Shown: positions 44,901-52,370 of the stretch, piece after piece
How positions within the stretch are numbered: position 1 is the first letter of the stretch
Layout of the letters: each line of letters starts with the position of its first letter
NCBI RefSeq assembly: GCF_029714365.1
Contig: NZ_CP121661.1
Span: forward strand, 434,001 to 498,000
Length of the DNA: 64,000 bases
Direction of reading: 5' to 3'
Source of the DNA: Sinorhizobium terangae
GTDB taxonomy: Bacteria; Pseudomonadota; Alphaproteobacteria; Rhizobiales; Rhizobiaceae
The notes under the pieces: generated by a model
What the model was told of the DNA's origin: nothing
What the model saw: the letters and a program-made list of their open reading frames with translations, nothing else
Database searches by the model: none
Translations under genes and position numbers: made by a program

Positions 44901-45184
44901 GTTGGCGACCGGCGGTGACGGGATTGTTCAGATGGGAGAATGCAGACGGAGAGATGATGGTCGAGTCCATAAGATGGGCACAGGGCAATATCGACGCCCA
45001 TGACTCTGGGTACCAACAGCGGGCGGCGGAGGGTTGGCTTGTGTTGGCAACTCCCGCTGGGTGGGAGGGCATACAGCAAGTGATCACGGACTGTGTGCGC
45101 CATCGACGGGCTGCAAGGATGACCGGCTATAAACGCTCAGGAGATCGCGAAATCGGGACAGCTGGAGACCGCATACAAATCTGA
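38987..45184 (+). CDS. Giant nuclease-STAND ATPase (Avs-like) candidate defence protein
   Basis: A 2065-residue protein. The N-terminal ~250 residues contain QYLVAATLIYEAIQ, then RLDDVIIGRPGRVDAYQIKW, where D and the QIK pattern match a PD-(D/E)xK nuclease of the Cap4/DUF4297 type. A P-loop ATPase follows with LVGPPGSGKSTSL (about 309) and Walker B AIILVDGLDHID (about 405), then a typical STAND winged-helix/HTH region. The remaining ~1500 residues are helical and repeat-like, suited to ligand sensing. This order (nuclease, STAND ATPase, long sensor) is that of Avs-type anti-phage proteins. The start is uncertain: TTG at 38987 or GTG at 39029. No neighbour gene is needed for the type. Confidence 0.75.
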   Translation: MNNSNYESTGCTTTVELDRSQSVSHRPADGERRAVRNLTAQYLVAATLIYEAIQAGELTWVRLVDPEAGRLDDVIIGRPGRVDAYQIKWSEYRQSVTFNHLVTPNRVSGRPYPAPFQLMADGWKNLKAIYPEAAVHAHYLMHDAPSSSDSPGERTGYDQPAHLQSFLRNAFPRRATWFIPGDPTYAAWSNKIDQIKSATCLSEHELAEFIADCELDLGFDLGPSRREPRAWADVEDLAQLLLSKVSKSSGGAVEVRIDTILTELNWRDRYDLRFKHDFPIDEHLYRPIEPTVQALERAFVQFDRGYLALVGPPGSGKSTSLTHMLRYRKGVRLVRYYAFVRDDPQLGRGEAFSFLHDLCVQLEAMGLGRTRRRISYPDTLDGLRERLTALLRDLGNETSKTGGRAIILVDGLDHIDREQNPTRSLMEELPAPSALPKGVLIVLGTQPVGLKAPTAALRPINAQLEEAGRKISMEPLSRSSIYEIAQAALPLSRLRPGDEDIIAAASAGHPLSLAYLLKRLANASDDEAARALLDAGLDFGGDTALEYEAYWDSLASDPEVRDVLGLIARIRGAVDIPTIKQLASMEAVHRFANTAVHLFRQLTPSRWAFFHNSFRQFVLGKTIVDAFGIADPSANIGFHRRLATIAAQPTSAQVLKWQELYHLEQTSEPFALLERAQQQLFRQQFLAGRPISEIIEDVERALKAAAETNSGAAIARLLLVESELVDRHDALSQTEFTSILLELTDPAELAGRFFVSDELLVSDDLALQWSARLSGTRSDGLGLKLFEAAEPMDVLAGAERVGGSHGRNLDDWARAAWRFRPLDRLVAAIGNIRGEARFRPGKDETDDPKADETAQIELLTQLGIGIQDSRSEAAYAELTTLLGQSAIGRKVLLRLAFRSARLFVDGIPTVGDPISAMRAVLEALPPGQQSVQEAATLADVLSQIPALSDRVEDYLKLCPSALTVRELSDPGSQAFGPVEPLFRQARAMAARGRALEPTTIPFTEKDRDEGLVLFQRLVVVVATLWGEAIAGRQVSSSAFLRRVAPVITFRRRDSRETFNWHNWYTITHALNVLYDNLLSAAQAHGRSVFEAVISAFESEWSRASPPGHMSWPATSRRQVVMSAYRIDRDVARTVRHLGEIEASIDASWELEERLAELCSVARNWIEIGDAKRARAALDTALSQSFGVHHDKDYQIQNWCGWVARLARSEVEPGLVEQAATTVFRLLPQLRDMNRGRGTSDATSELIGALADRSPQSGLQAAEWLIDEGSGDRSTILSALLAAELRSRDDWRVATGLVAAARLLLPFSSYDTAFGEALTATVASVASSTPLVTRAIRMLRASAQTVAISGKAYGDILDGVDREDEEDDRDRRKSMPPSLKMPNGVVLDQHRVQSLADDPKEFTKILPRAVSTEGLDWSAVVRALFAKGGGPSVREAANLVLQQSLTSPSLEVLVQEAKAAGEVEIADAAITRLIESGRPYGWARFHDGGSRYAASRALRVAYPTDGRGRALKLFVADYTGHGLRAREQVGYLDELLGEFLDELPLGELWREIEEHVTQLVDWKSSSYRSPSLDLQRGTDSYDIGVRLLSRDIDQPALVLAWQARLGLLDVFDLGDKFGAADAAVRKAIAGGYQARTAGLSILECLAVSNPAIATRYVEDLNDLAWQGSSVIRYAAQNILGQLELEIPSAPPKILLPAFYRLHFPETPKPDISLSGDVTPPGEPLPDTEDPFDLTRMYHHVLKRLASDAGLSFDNLVRRMTQHMRIVAPPEAWSAKVEREISRHNEGIGLKLTYRRPRSLVAQHAFGLLVSELCDAAVVEWIPPYLREMLVLADPPGNLANILPRPDWLNIPEGEELGKYPSDEWMAAVADALPTAYNTPAGNVVLAEVTRIARQDNERSEESRLSVIGHRTLKFDDDSEPSVHDFWHKERYFARDYPMLWHLEPVPVTAIAGGSIMSNVRFLALNPSLAFLLGWRPAVTGLFRWENADGEMMVESIRWAQGNIDAHDSGYQQRAAEGWLVLATPAGWEGIQQVITDCVRHRRAARMTGYKRSGDREIGTAGDRIQI

Positions 45185-45449
45185 TTTCCTAATGTTGAGA
45201 TGTATTCTCCTCAAAAAAATTGTGCGAGCAGATCGACGCAGTTCGGGCTGCCGGTGTGGGAGAGGGAGGTAACTGATGCCGACGTCGGCACTCATTTAAA
45301 GGATGACAACGTCAGTGGGCGTAGAATCTGCGCGAAGGTGTCTGTTGTTGGACTTCATCCACCCAGTCGCCCGTCTCGTTATGCAGCCAGCTGGAACGCA
45401 GGAAGCCGAGCCAAGAGGGTTCGATCCTCTGTCAGAGGGAGAGATTGCG

Positions 45450-45938
45450 TCACGTCGCTGACCTGATCTCCTCACATTGAAGACGCCCGACCGCCACAGG
45501 GCGGGAACGTTTACCAACGCTGCCCGCCCTGTGGCGGTCGCCTCTTTCGAAACCGAGTGACGCTTTTACCGTCTGCATGGAAATGTTGAGGTAGGCGTTG
45601 TAAGGGTCAGGCCGGATCCGATGCACCGTGAAGCCCGCCGAGTAAGCTGCGGCAATCAGCATGCCATTGGAAACGTAATCGCCCAGATGGGTAAAGAGCC
45701 CGTAGTTTCGTGACAGATTTTCGGCGCGATGCTTGAGGCCGTAACTTGTCATTTTTCGGTTGAGCGATTTGATCTTTGCCTGCCGTGAAAGGTAAATCAG
45801 CGCCAGCTCAAATTGGTCAGCCTCCGAGTCGCCGTCGTAGGCCTCACGACGTCTCTCGGCAAAAAGAAAGGCAGCCGCGATGATTTGCGTAAGTCGACAA
45901 GTGATCGTGAAACTTTCGATAATCATTGTATTGCGCAT
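45450..45938 (-). CDS. Unknown 162-residue protein
   Basis: The ORF is open from 46043, but the ATG at 45938 is preferred because a perfect dyad (45961-45978) lies just upstream. The reading MRNTMIIESFTITCRLTQIIAAAF is followed by NRKMTSYGLKHRAENLSRNYG and NGMLIAAAYSAGFTVHRI. It looks like a compact helical protein; no family is recognised. The last ~30 codons cover a strong hairpin and may have been added by a DNA rearrangement. The role is unknown. Confidence 0.5.
   Translation of the reverse strand: MRNTMIIESFTITCRLTQIIAAAFLFAERRREAYDGDSEADQFELALIYLSRQAKIKSLNRKMTSYGLKHRAENLSRNYGLFTHLGDYVSNGMLIAAAYSAGFTVHRIRPDPYNAYLNISMQTVKASLGFERGDRHRAGSVGKRSRPVAVGRLQCEEIRSAT
45488..45540. terminator. Strong hairpin, possible bidirectional terminator
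   Basis: A perfect 18-bp inverted repeat: CGACCGCCACAGGGCGGG (45488-45505) and its complement (45523-45540) with a 17-nt loop. It lies between the ends of the giant ATPase gene and the convergent minus-strand ORF, although it falls inside the last codons of that ORF. No long T-run follows. Confidence 0.5.
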
Positions 45939-45960
45939 ATATATATTCGCAGCCCGGCGG

Positions 45961-45978
45961 AGTATTATGCGTAATACT
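45961..45978. promoter_or_regulatory. Perfect dyad upstream of the 162-residue gene
   Basis: AGTATTATGCGTAATACT is a 7-bp inverted repeat with a 4-nt loop, 22 bp before the proposed start at 45938. It is a possible operator. Confidence 0.4.
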
Positions 45979-46903
45979 ATTATCGCAAGCTCCGACTTAA
46001 TGGGGACGAATCCGTACAACGTACTTTCGGCTGTTTCCAACATCTACGCGACCAACAAACGGCATTTTTTGGGACTTACAGGCACGGTGACGGCAGGCGA
46101 CTTGCCGGCTTGAGAAAATATCGCGTCGGTTAGACGGGGATGGCGATCGAGTTATGTTGAAATTGGTTGCAAGGTTAGGATTTCGAACCTGTGGTCTTGA
46201 GCGGAATCGAACCGCGGGCCCGCCGCTGTTGCCGTTGATACATTATGCGATCTGTTGAGCACGGAACGGGACCATACCCAAACGCTGCGTCAAAGGCGCT
46301 ACGGCTGCTCTCGACCTCGCGACGGTCGTTGCCGTGCAGATAACTGAACGGTGGCAAGCGACACTGCTCCCTGACGCGCTGGAAGACTATGTCACGCAGG
46401 ACAACCCGGTTCGCGTCAATGCCGCCGACTCGCGAATTGCCACGGGTACTCTGAGACAGACGGCGCAATAGAAGGAAAATTGCGTGCGCGAAGGCCTATC
46501 CGGCCGCGCCGCGCCAACGTGGCCGCGCCCACGCCACCACCAAACGTGTGCCATGTGGAGGACGCATTGCCGAGAGGGCCTGGGACGCCGACGCCGCAGA
46601 CTACGCACTCGTCCCGCGGTCTCGCGCGACAGGGCGCCGAGAACCGGCAGCCGTCGGTGATGGTACGTCGTACTTCGACTGTCGAGTCATCTGTCTCTTG
46701 TCCTCGCTCCGCCAACTGCGACAGCCTGAAGCGGATCAGCTACTTGCGGGCGGTGCGCTCATTGACGCCCGAGGCCGGCTGCTTTGACAACATTCCGATC
46801 ACCGTATAGTCGCCTCGTCGACGTGGCCGGAAATGGCTAGCCGTGAGAGCAGTTCGCCTCTTAGCTGACCACAAACCCGAAGTTGCTGCACCGGTTCCAG
46901 GAA
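45979..46903. other. Degenerate intergenic region
   Basis: No intact gene seen. At 46150-46215 there are two tandem stretches resembling tRNA 3' ends on the minus strand. At 46322-46357 there is a 36-bp sequence also present at 53920-53955 (32 of 36 identical). The rest looks like decayed coding DNA. Confidence 0.4.
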
Positions 46904-47875
46904 TCAGAACGTGAGTTTGAAGCCGGCCGATATTGTAAAGGCCTGGAGGTCCATGCCGGTTCTATTCTTGTAGATTCCTGTCGCGGTATCCTTCGACTTA
47001 TCGATCGTCCAGTCGCCTTTCTTGCGAAAATACTTATCGAAATTGCCGGCCAGGAAGAGGTTGACGCGGTCAGTCACTTGATAATCGGCCTTGGCGCCGA
47101 ACGAGACGAAAGGCTCAGTGCCGAATTCGCCTTTGCTATGCATTGTGCGAAGCCAGTGGTCGTCGATGTCACTTGCATCGATCACTAAGCCTCCGCGCAG
47201 CAGACCGGAGAGAGTCCAATCGCCGAGTCTTGTGATTGTCTCGGCGCCGAGGAAAACGCCGGGATAACGCTGTTCGTAGCTAATGACGCCTTTGCCGGGC
47301 TCGAAAGTTTTCTGGGTGTCTCGGAAGGCCCTACCGCTATAGATAATTGTGCCGCCATAAGCGGTCCACTTCACGTCGGTGTACTTGAAGCCGCCATGCA
47401 GGTTGATGGTTGTGGCATCATTGATCCCGAAGTCGCGACCGGCTGCAATGTCAAGATTGACGTAGCGATCAAGCGCGGTGTCGGGGCTTATGCTTCGCGA
47501 CGCCCAATCCCCTTGACCGAAACCCGGCGAAAAGCCATACCAATCATAGTCCTCCATGTGGCTCTCGCCTGAGAAGCCGATCACGGAGTTGGCTGCGATG
47601 GTCCAGCTGTTACCAAACGCAGCCTTGAAGCCGGTCGTCAGAACTGGCGCATCGCTTTCCCAGATCAGTTTGCTGACACGATTGCCCGCAGAGTCGTAGA
47701 CAAGCTCGTTGGCCCTAAGCTGAGTGTAGCCGACACCACCGACAAGTACGAAGCTGCTGTCGGGCGCAGCATAGATCGTTTCGTCGGCCGCCATGGCGGC
47801 TGTCGAAGTTGCGCAGAAAGCGCCGAAAACAAAAACTGGGCATAATGCCGTGAAGCGACGCATTACGCCGGCCAT
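46904..47875 (-). CDS. Omptin-family outer-membrane protease
   Basis: A 323-residue beta-barrel protease. I chose the ATG at 47875 (MAGVMRRFTALCPVFVFG) because it gives a signal peptide ending near AAMAADE and GCGGAGG stands about 11 bases upstream; the ORF is open to 48067. HMEDYDWYGF holds the D-x-D pair equivalent to OmpT Asp83/Asp85, and ASDIDDHWLRTM holds the D-x-H equivalent to Asp210/His212. Alternating strands end in a C-terminal phenylalanine (ISAGFKLTF), the outer-membrane sorting signal. Omptins cleave between basic residues, and here could degrade host antimicrobial peptides. It is flanked by debris, suggesting acquisition. Confidence 0.85.
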   Translation of the reverse strand: MAGVMRRFTALCPVFVFGAFCATSTAAMAADETIYAAPDSSFVLVGGVGYTQLRANELVYDSAGNRVSKLIWESDAPVLTTGFKAAFGNSWTIAANSVIGFSGESHMEDYDWYGFSPGFGQGDWASRSISPDTALDRYVNLDIAAGRDFGINDATTINLHGGFKYTDVKWTAYGGTIIYSGRAFRDTQKTFEPGKGVISYEQRYPGVFLGAETITRLGDWTLSGLLRGGLVIDASDIDDHWLRTMHSKGEFGTEPFVSFGAKADYQVTDRVNLFLAGNFDKYFRKKGDWTIDKSKDTATGIYKNRTGMDLQAFTISAGFKLTF

Positions 47876-48433
47876 GCCTGCCGCAGCCTCCGCTGAACTT
47901 TTTGATTGGCTACGCGACGTCGCTGCAGCATTGCGTTGCGGACTGCCGGCCAGGTGGAACAATTCATCATATGGGTGCTGCATGGCATCGCACGGTAATG
48001 AGCTTGCAGAGTTCAACGCTTTCCGTCCGTGATCTTCTTGCCGATGAATCCTGATGTGAAGTGTCATTTGACCCCTTTCTTGAAGATCGACCAGATAGGC
48101 CGTTAGTGAGCGAGCTCTGCCCGCACCACAAAGACGGTACAGTCACGCCGGCACAGCTCGTCGGGGGTTACATCGGCTAACGCCGTCGTCGCGGCGACCA
48201 CCGTATATGCTGGCGAGCCGTTCATCCGAACGGCAGCGCGTTTGCGGAATGGTATGCAAGCATCATGCCGAATGGAAAAATTGTTGCAGAACAATTGGAT
48301 GGCTTTCACGGCGCCTTGTGCTATGTCTGACAATTGTCGAAGTTCTAACAACGCGTGTAAGCGGCAGAGCATGCACTTTGTCGTCTCCCGCCCCGTATGA
48401 AGCTGGAGCCGGCGCCGGCGCCGAGAACAGCTT
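47876..48433. other. Upstream region of the omptin gene
   Basis: No gene is supported. The omptin frame extends into the first part but without a better start. No tts box or nod box was found by eye. Confidence 0.4.
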
Positions 48434-48800
48434 TCAACAGCGCCGCACCGACGGCCGCTCCAAAATCGTGTAAGCCGCGATGACCAGACGCGTGCGCGAC
48501 GGGTATCGCCGCGCCAATCGAAACCGCTGGATCAACGTCAAAAACGGCCGCGACCTATGCCACAACCGAACGTGAGCTAGGTAGATTGAATAGGACACCT
48601 GCCGAGAAGGCCCGGAGGACGCGGGCCAGGCACTCGTCTCACGGCCTCGAGCGACAGCACACGGAGAACCAGCAGCACCGCCAAGGGCTCGATCGTCCAT
48701 TCGTTGAACGAAAAATGGAATGGTCCATGGCCGGTTTCGCCAACAACAGTCGTTGGACGGGCGTTTTGTAGGCGGCAGGGTACCCCCCATGCGGTCTTCA
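48434..48800 (-). pseudogene. C-terminal fragment of an acyltransferase-3 family gene
   Basis: The minus-strand translation includes VSYSIYLAHVRLWHRSRPFL and, near the end, AAYTILERPSVRRC. This matches the last membrane segment and terminal motif (SYSIYLxH ... ERP..R) of acyltransferase-3 proteins such as NodX/ExoZ-like enzymes. The upstream part is missing or out of frame, so it is a remnant. Confidence 0.5.
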
Positions 48801-48956
48801 CCAACAGACGCCGCGAACATGTCGGTCGTTCGAACTGACTTTCCGACGACCAAAAGCGGACATCGACGGTGACAGGCTTGAGAAATGTCAGGTGAGTCAC
48901 AATGCCACCTTGGCATGGAGTAGAACTTCCGGCAGAAAGTAGGTTGGAGGATGACG

Positions 48957-49562
48957 ATGCCGGTCAAGACGAATTTTAGGACGACAGACGCGGACATTCG
49001 CTCTGCGCTACACGCCAAGCGATTGCGCCGCGCCAAAGCTCATCCCGATACGCTTGTGATCGACGAACTTGGCCTCGCGCACGCCCGAAGCCGCATCGAC
49101 GTAGCCGTAATCAATGGCTGCATCCACGGCTATGAGATCAAGAGCGCCAAGGACACCCTTGACCGCTTCGAGACCCAGATCGATACCTATCGTCAGACGC
49201 TTCAGAAGCTTACGATCGTTGCCGCGCCGAAGCACATCACAAGCATCATGGGTCATGCTCCCGAATGGTGTGGTGTGATCGCGGCCGAGCGGGGGCCACG
49301 AGGGGGCATCAGTTTCCACGTGTTGAGAAACGCCGCACAGAATCCAGAAATCGATCCAGTGATGATGGCGCACCTGCTTTGGCGCGATGAAGTTGTCGAA
49401 CTCTTGGACCATGCCGGATACGCGCCGAAAGACCTCCGCCGGCCAAGAAAACAGCTTTACGAGATGCTGTGCGAAGCCATGACTCTTCGCGAGATCGCCG
49501 CTTCGATACGCACCTTCATGGCGCAGCGCCAAACTTGGCGAGATCGCTCAGCACATGCGTAA
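48957..49562 (+). CDS. sce7726-family protein (PD-(D/E)xK-like)
   Basis: A 201-residue protein (203 if the ATG at 48951 is used; GGAGG suits 48957 better). TLVIDELGLAHARSRIDVAVINGCIHGYEIKSAKD contains D and ExK placed as in PD-(D/E)xK nuclease folds. RFETQIDTYRQTLQKLTIVAAPKH is also typical of the sce7726 group. It probably cuts or binds DNA, but that function has not been shown to my knowledge. The gene converges on the Beta-family gene, with coding regions overlapping by 47 bp. Confidence 0.75.
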   Translation: MPVKTNFRTTDADIRSALHAKRLRRAKAHPDTLVIDELGLAHARSRIDVAVINGCIHGYEIKSAKDTLDRFETQIDTYRQTLQKLTIVAAPKHITSIMGHAPEWCGVIAAERGPRGGISFHVLRNAAQNPEIDPVMMAHLLWRDEVVELLDHAGYAPKDLRRPRKQLYEMLCEAMTLREIAASIRTFMAQRQTWRDRSAHA

Positions 49563-50601
49563 TGTGGTGGTTGATGGTTACGAACTTCCACCAGGGCTGA
49601 TTGCTTGGCCCTTTCGTTTTCGCTGCGCATTTGGCGATATAGTCATCGCCACTTGAGAATCCCGCCCCGCTGAACTTTCCCGACGTCACGATCGAGGCGC
49701 AGTGATCGTGCATCTGGCCTGGGTTGTCGCGGAAGGCCCCGCCCTTTCGCACTTCCCACGCGGTCGATGTCGTGTAAACGAGCTTGCCGGCCGACTTGAT
49801 CTTGCGCATGTCCACCGGCGCAAACTCCGGATGGACGATCGTGTAGTCCCCGTAATTGGGTTGCCGCATACCGGCGGGCATCTTGGCGATCAACGCCTGA
49901 TAGAAGAGCCAATCATGGCGCGGGAGCTGTTCGGCACCCTTGGCAACGTCCTTGAACGTTTCCGGAATAGCCGTGCTGATGGCGATAAAATTGCGAAAAG
50001 CGTGCAAGGCGCCAAGCCTTCGCATTGCTGCGATCAACGCCCCTGCGAACGCATCATAGGGCTCGAAATTTGGCGCACCGAGATCGATGACGAGGTCAAC
50101 CTCGTCGAGTGATAGACCGAGCGACGCGGCCAAAGCCTCGATGCGCGTGCGCGCATCCAGCTTCATCAGATCCTCCAGCCGGACCGTGATGGCCGCCCCA
50201 AGGCCGTCGGCGGCAACGATCGCCGCGACAGAACCTATCATCGGAGGGGAGGAACCGAGCGGAAGCGCAGGGATCGAACTTGCCTGGAATGCGCGCAGAG
50301 CTTCAAAGACGTACGTGAAGATGTCGCGGCCATCCCCCATAGGCTTATCCGCGATACTGGGATGCACCCCGACCCAAGCCGGCCGCTGCCCCCACTTAGC
50401 ATTGAAGCGGGCGGAAAAGGGATGGACATGCTCCTGGACCGACTTCTTCGGCTGCCACAGCTCGAAATCGAATTCGACTTCGGGAATGGTGACATAGGGC
50501 ACGATACGTTCCTTGACTGCTGCGGCAAGGCGGGCAAGCGCCTGATATTCGCCCTGCCGCCACCGCAGCGCCGGAACATACATATCCTTAGTCAAGATCA
50601 T
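49516..50601 (-). CDS. Beta-family protein (T4 Beta-like)
   Basis: A 361-residue protein from the ATG at 50601, with GAAGAGG in front. The pattern MYVPALRWRQGEYQAL near the N-terminus, VDLVIDLG in the middle and YGDYTIVHPEF followed by ITHVLSDLAKFG at the end fits the Beta-protein family named from a T4 phage protein. Such proteins are common next to XRE/ImmA genes in defence islands, but the activity is not known. It overlaps the XRE-ImmA gene by 14 bp and is the last gene of a three-gene operon. Confidence 0.7.
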   Translation of the reverse strand: MILTKDMYVPALRWRQGEYQALARLAAAVKERIVPYVTIPEVEFDFELWQPKKSVQEHVHPFSARFNAKWGQRPAWVGVHPSIADKPMGDGRDIFTYVFEALRAFQASSIPALPLGSSPPMIGSVAAIVAADGLGAAITVRLEDLMKLDARTRIEALAASLGLSLDEVDLVIDLGAPNFEPYDAFAGALIAAMRRLGALHAFRNFIAISTAIPETFKDVAKGAEQLPRHDWLFYQALIAKMPAGMRQPNYGDYTIVHPEFAPVDMRKIKSAGKLVYTTSTAWEVRKGGAFRDNPGQMHDHCASIVTSGKFSGAGFSSGDDYIAKCAAKTKGPSNQPWWKFVTINHHITHVLSDLAKFGAAP

Positions 50602-51865
50602 TATTCGCCTCTTCAAGCTGAGAGCGTACCTGTTCCCGGCCAACAAGATCATTCAGGATGGCATAGTTGCCGCGCTCCTTCCTGATGCGCCCCGCGATGA
50701 TGCTCGGATCGATGCCAATCGCCTCCGCATCGATTTTCACCGCCTCTTCCGACAAGGCGAAGCGCGATAGGCACTGGTCCCACAAGTCCTCCGGTATCAA
50801 CGCATTGAGCGCGAATTTGTCGGCCTCCGCCTCAATCGCATCGCCATCATTGCCGCCTTCCTCGTCGAAGAAGTCAAAACGCAGACCGTCGAAGAGATGC
50901 AGGAAGACGTGACCGAGCTCGTGCATCAGCACGAACCAGAAATTATCCAGCCGGTCATACCGCAATGTGAGGCCAACGACCGGCGTTTCGCCGTCGGCGA
51001 GCATCGCAGCCCCGTCCAGATATGACCCCGGAAGGTGACGTTCGACGATCAACACGATGCCTTTTTCAGCCAGCAGATCACGGGCACGCTTCGGCCCGTC
51101 CTGCCGTTTCGTCAGACGCACTAACTCTGGCAGCCACCGGTCATCGAGTTCGAAGGTTCCGATTTCTTCTACTTCAATCTTGCTACGCGCCCGCTCCAGA
51201 ATACGCGCCTGCCACGCGAGCAGGGCATATTCGTTCGGCACGTTCCCGCTGCGCATCTTCTTGCGGTGAAACGCCGTCGCGAATTGCGGTCCGGCCGCGT
51301 GCAGGAAATATTCCTTCACGCGCTCGATCGGACTTGCCCCGCGCGGCACATCGAACCACTTGCGCTTGATCATCTCTTTGTAGGGAAGCTGACCCCAGAC
51401 GATATCGTCGGCATCACCCCACGCGAACACCGAACCGCCGGCCTGCTTCGGCCCCTCGAAGCTCCCCGACGCCTTCACGCCGAGCGCCTTCGAAATCTCG
51501 ATCAGCCGACCAAGACTCGCTCCCATATAGTCGGTCGCCTCGTATCGCTGCACCTGTTGGGGCTTCATACCGAGTTTTTCGGCGAGGTCCGTCTGGCTCA
51601 TGCCGGACGCAATCCGCGCCTGCACCAGCACGCGCGGCAAATCTTCAAGCGCATAGGTTTTCGAGAACGAGACCTGGCCTGATTTGAGAAGATCGTATTC
51701 GGCGAGCTCAGCCTCTACATCGGCGATCTGGCTCTTGAGTGCATCGATCTCCGCCTTCTTGAGCCATGCCTGATCCGTCGCGCGCACCTTCGCAGCGGCG
51801 AGCGCGTCCTGCAACTTCGCAAGTTGCGCATTCGATACGCCGTATTGTTTGTCGCTGTAGATCAT
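50588..51865 (-). CDS. XRE regulator fused to ImmA/IrrE metallopeptidase
   Basis: A 425-residue protein from the ATG at 51865, after GAGGAAGG. An N-terminal coiled-coil-like stretch (about 5-60) is followed by an XRE helix-turn-helix (ARIASGMSQTDLAEKLGMKPQQVQRYE, about 88-115). The C-terminal metalloprotease domain carries LMHELGHVFLHLF, an HExxH zinc site, with EAEADKFALNALIPE as the later glutamate region. Proteins of this type cleave a repressor or partner when triggered. It overlaps the nucleotidyltransferase-like gene (ATGA) and the Beta gene, so the three form one unit, probably autoregulated at the palindrome 52340-52367. Confidence 0.85.
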   Translation of the reverse strand: MIYSDKQYGVSNAQLAKLQDALAAAKVRATDQAWLKKAEIDALKSQIADVEAELAEYDLLKSGQVSFSKTYALEDLPRVLVQARIASGMSQTDLAEKLGMKPQQVQRYEATDYMGASLGRLIEISKALGVKASGSFEGPKQAGGSVFAWGDADDIVWGQLPYKEMIKRKWFDVPRGASPIERVKEYFLHAAGPQFATAFHRKKMRSGNVPNEYALLAWQARILERARSKIEVEEIGTFELDDRWLPELVRLTKRQDGPKRARDLLAEKGIVLIVERHLPGSYLDGAAMLADGETPVVGLTLRYDRLDNFWFVLMHELGHVFLHLFDGLRFDFFDEEGGNDGDAIEAEADKFALNALIPEDLWDQCLSRFALSEEAVKIDAEAIGIDPSIIAGRIRKERGNYAILNDLVGREQVRSQLEEANNDLD

Positions 51866-52341
51866 GGCTGCACCTTCCTCGAAAGAAGCGGATCGGCCGA
51901 AAGCGGAATGGAGATGATCCCTTTCTCTTTTCCAGTGAAACGATCCAGTCGGAAAAAATCTACAAATGCCTGCCCAACATCGGCGCACATCATCGAGGAC
52001 GGAAAGAACTCGCCCTTGAATGCCGCTTTCTGCGCTGACCGACCGTTGGCAAATTCCAGGAACACTGGATCAAGTTTGGCCGGATCAACACCCGTAGGGT
52101 CCCAGCATGCATCGAAGTCGCCGGGCCTCGGCTTGCCCGTCACATAACTGCCGTCTAGGTAGATCATCGGACATCCAGCCAATCGCAGCTTGCCAGAGGC
52201 GATAATGAGTCCCTCGAAAAGCTCACGCCGCCAGGCGTCCGTTGCAAAAGCAGCCGCCACATCTTCCAAACTCGCCGCGTGCTTCCCAGGGGGCAGAACG
52301 GTCCACGGAGAACCGGGCAATGGGACGAGAGCGGGAATCAT
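51862..52341 (-). CDS. Nucleotidyltransferase-like protein (DUF6932-type)
   Basis: A 159-residue protein. IYLDGSYVTGKPRPGDFDACWD (about 68-89) matches the G-S-x(n)-D-x-D active-site pattern of minimal nucleotidyltransferases. The start at 52341 lies in the left arm of a perfect palindrome; an in-frame ATG at 52377 would read through it and is less likely if the palindrome is an operator. It may act as a toxin or modify a partner, as MNT proteins do in other systems; this is inferred. Confidence 0.65.
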   Translation of the reverse strand: MIPALVPLPGSPWTVLPPGKHAASLEDVAAAFATDAWRRELFEGLIIASGKLRLAGCPMIYLDGSYVTGKPRPGDFDACWDPTGVDPAKLDPVFLEFANGRSAQKAAFKGEFFPSSMMCADVGQAFVDFFRLDRFTGKEKGIISIPLSADPLLSRKVQP

Positions 52342-52367
52342 GCTTACAACAATAATGTTGTAAGCAT
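52340..52367. promoter_or_regulatory. Perfect palindrome, likely operator between divergent genes
   Basis: ATGCTTACAAC (52340-52350) and GTTGTAAGCAT (52357-52367) are exact inverted repeats with a 6-bp AATAAT spacer. It covers the start of the leftward operon and lies 3 bp before the rightward gene at 52371, so one regulator could control both. Confidence 0.7.
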
Positions 52368-52370
52368 GAA

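Noticed and set aside
45414..45430. Possible tRNA gene at a T-arm-like sequence
   Set aside because: Only the T-stem/loop can be drawn; no D-arm, anticodon arm or CCA-adjacent acceptor stem fits around it.
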